Positions 6,372 through 6,863 of a stretch of DNA of 6,863 bases are shown piece after piece. The stretch lies in assembly GCA_003646935.1 (NCBI GenBank), contig QMLW01000098.1, forward strand, positions 1-6,863. The letters are read 5' to 3'. A program made the translations under genes and the position numbers. This stretch comes from Deltaproteobacteria bacterium (GTDB taxonomy: Bacteria > Desulfobacterota > DSM-4660 > Desulfatiglandales > B25-G16). The stretch's first letter is position 1. Each line of letters starts with the position of its first letter. A model generated the notes under the pieces. The model worked only from the letters and a program-made list of their open reading frames with translations. It was not told the origin of the DNA and did no database searches.

Positions 6372-6400
6372 ATCATAGCTCTCATGCGTTGTCAAGACAA
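6372..6400 (-). promoter_or_regulatory. Putative promoter of the rpmH-rnpA-yidD block
   Basis: On the minus strand TTGTCT (6400-6395) and TATGAT (6377-6372) are 17 bases apart, matching consensus at four and five positions. A start near 6365 would leave a leader of about 36 bases with the rpmH ribosome binding site inside it. An overlapping alternative, TTGACA (6395-6390) with TAGTAA (6371-6366) at 18 bases, has a perfect -35 but a poor -10. Either would drive the same genes. Confidence 0.5.
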
Positions 6401-6470
6401 AAGAAGGCCGTTGGCTGAATCCTGCGTCGAGCGAACTGCCGCGGCTTTCTTGGGGTAGGCGCTATTTTTA

Positions 6471-6499
6471 TTGATAAATCTCTTAAAATTATTTAAGGT
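6471..6499 (+). promoter_or_regulatory. Tentative promoter region of mreB
   Basis: On the plus strand TTGATA (6471-6476) lies 17 bases before TAAGGT (6494-6499), matching consensus at five and three positions. The surrounding stretch 6461-6520 is markedly AT-rich, and TAAAAT at 6484-6489 is another possible -10 without a good -35. The exact promoter is therefore uncertain, though one is expected in this divergent spacer. Confidence 0.3.
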
Positions 6500-6520
6500 A
6501 ATGCAGGTATTGGATTTTAA

Positions 6521-6863
<343 letters not shown>

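Noticed and set aside
6449..6466. Sigma54-type promoter suggested by TTGGGG before mreB
   Set aside because: No GC follows at the required spacing of ten bases after a GG, so the essential -24/-12 pattern is missing.

Overview
The window most resembles the chromosome of an anaerobic Gram-negative bacterium of the Desulfobacterota (old Deltaproteobacteria) type. This is inferred from three things: a YidC with the large periplasmic domain found only in Gram-negatives, a KhpB/Jag protein encoded between YidC and MnmE, and an acyl-CoA dehydrogenase that carries the residues of the non-decarboxylating glutaryl-CoA dehydrogenase known from sulfate reducers and syntrophs. No rRNA or other taxonomic marker is present, so the assignment is provisional.

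Layout. Positions 1-216 hold no gene. An acd-type glutaryl-CoA dehydrogenase gene lies at 217-1380 (minus). A 246-base gap (1381-1626) carries a good sigma70-type promoter whose -35 box overlaps a 16-base inverted repeat, followed by a leader of about 175 bases. Then comes the classic minus-strand housekeeping cluster, read from right to left: rpmH (6329-6195), rnpA (6124-5771), yidD (5790-5560, overlapping the end of rnpA), a 199- to 214-base non-coding gap with a likely extra promoter, yidC (5329-3701), khpB/jag (3683-3033) and mnmE (3012-1627). A 203-base divergent spacer separates rpmH from mreB, which starts at 6533 on the plus strand and runs off the right edge.

How the genes fit together. 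rpmH and rnpA supply ribosomal protein L34 and the protein subunit of RNase P. yidD and yidC act in inner-membrane protein insertion. khpB encodes an RNA-binding protein and mnmE a tRNA wobble-uridine modification GTPase. Together they form the translation, tRNA and membrane-biogenesis block that in many bacteria sits beside dnaA and the origin. Here the gene diverging from rpmH is mreB (cell shape), not dnaA, and the gene after mnmE is a catabolic dehydrogenase, not mnmG (gidA). Both flanks of the ancestral block have therefore been rearranged. The dehydrogenase appears to be its own transcription unit, with a function (glutaryl-CoA to glutaconyl-CoA) unrelated to the block.

I found no mobile element, CRISPR array, tRNA or clearly novel multi-gene system. 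The most informative points are the active-site signature of the dehydrogenase, its promoter/operator arrangement, and the mreB-for-dnaA neighbourhood.
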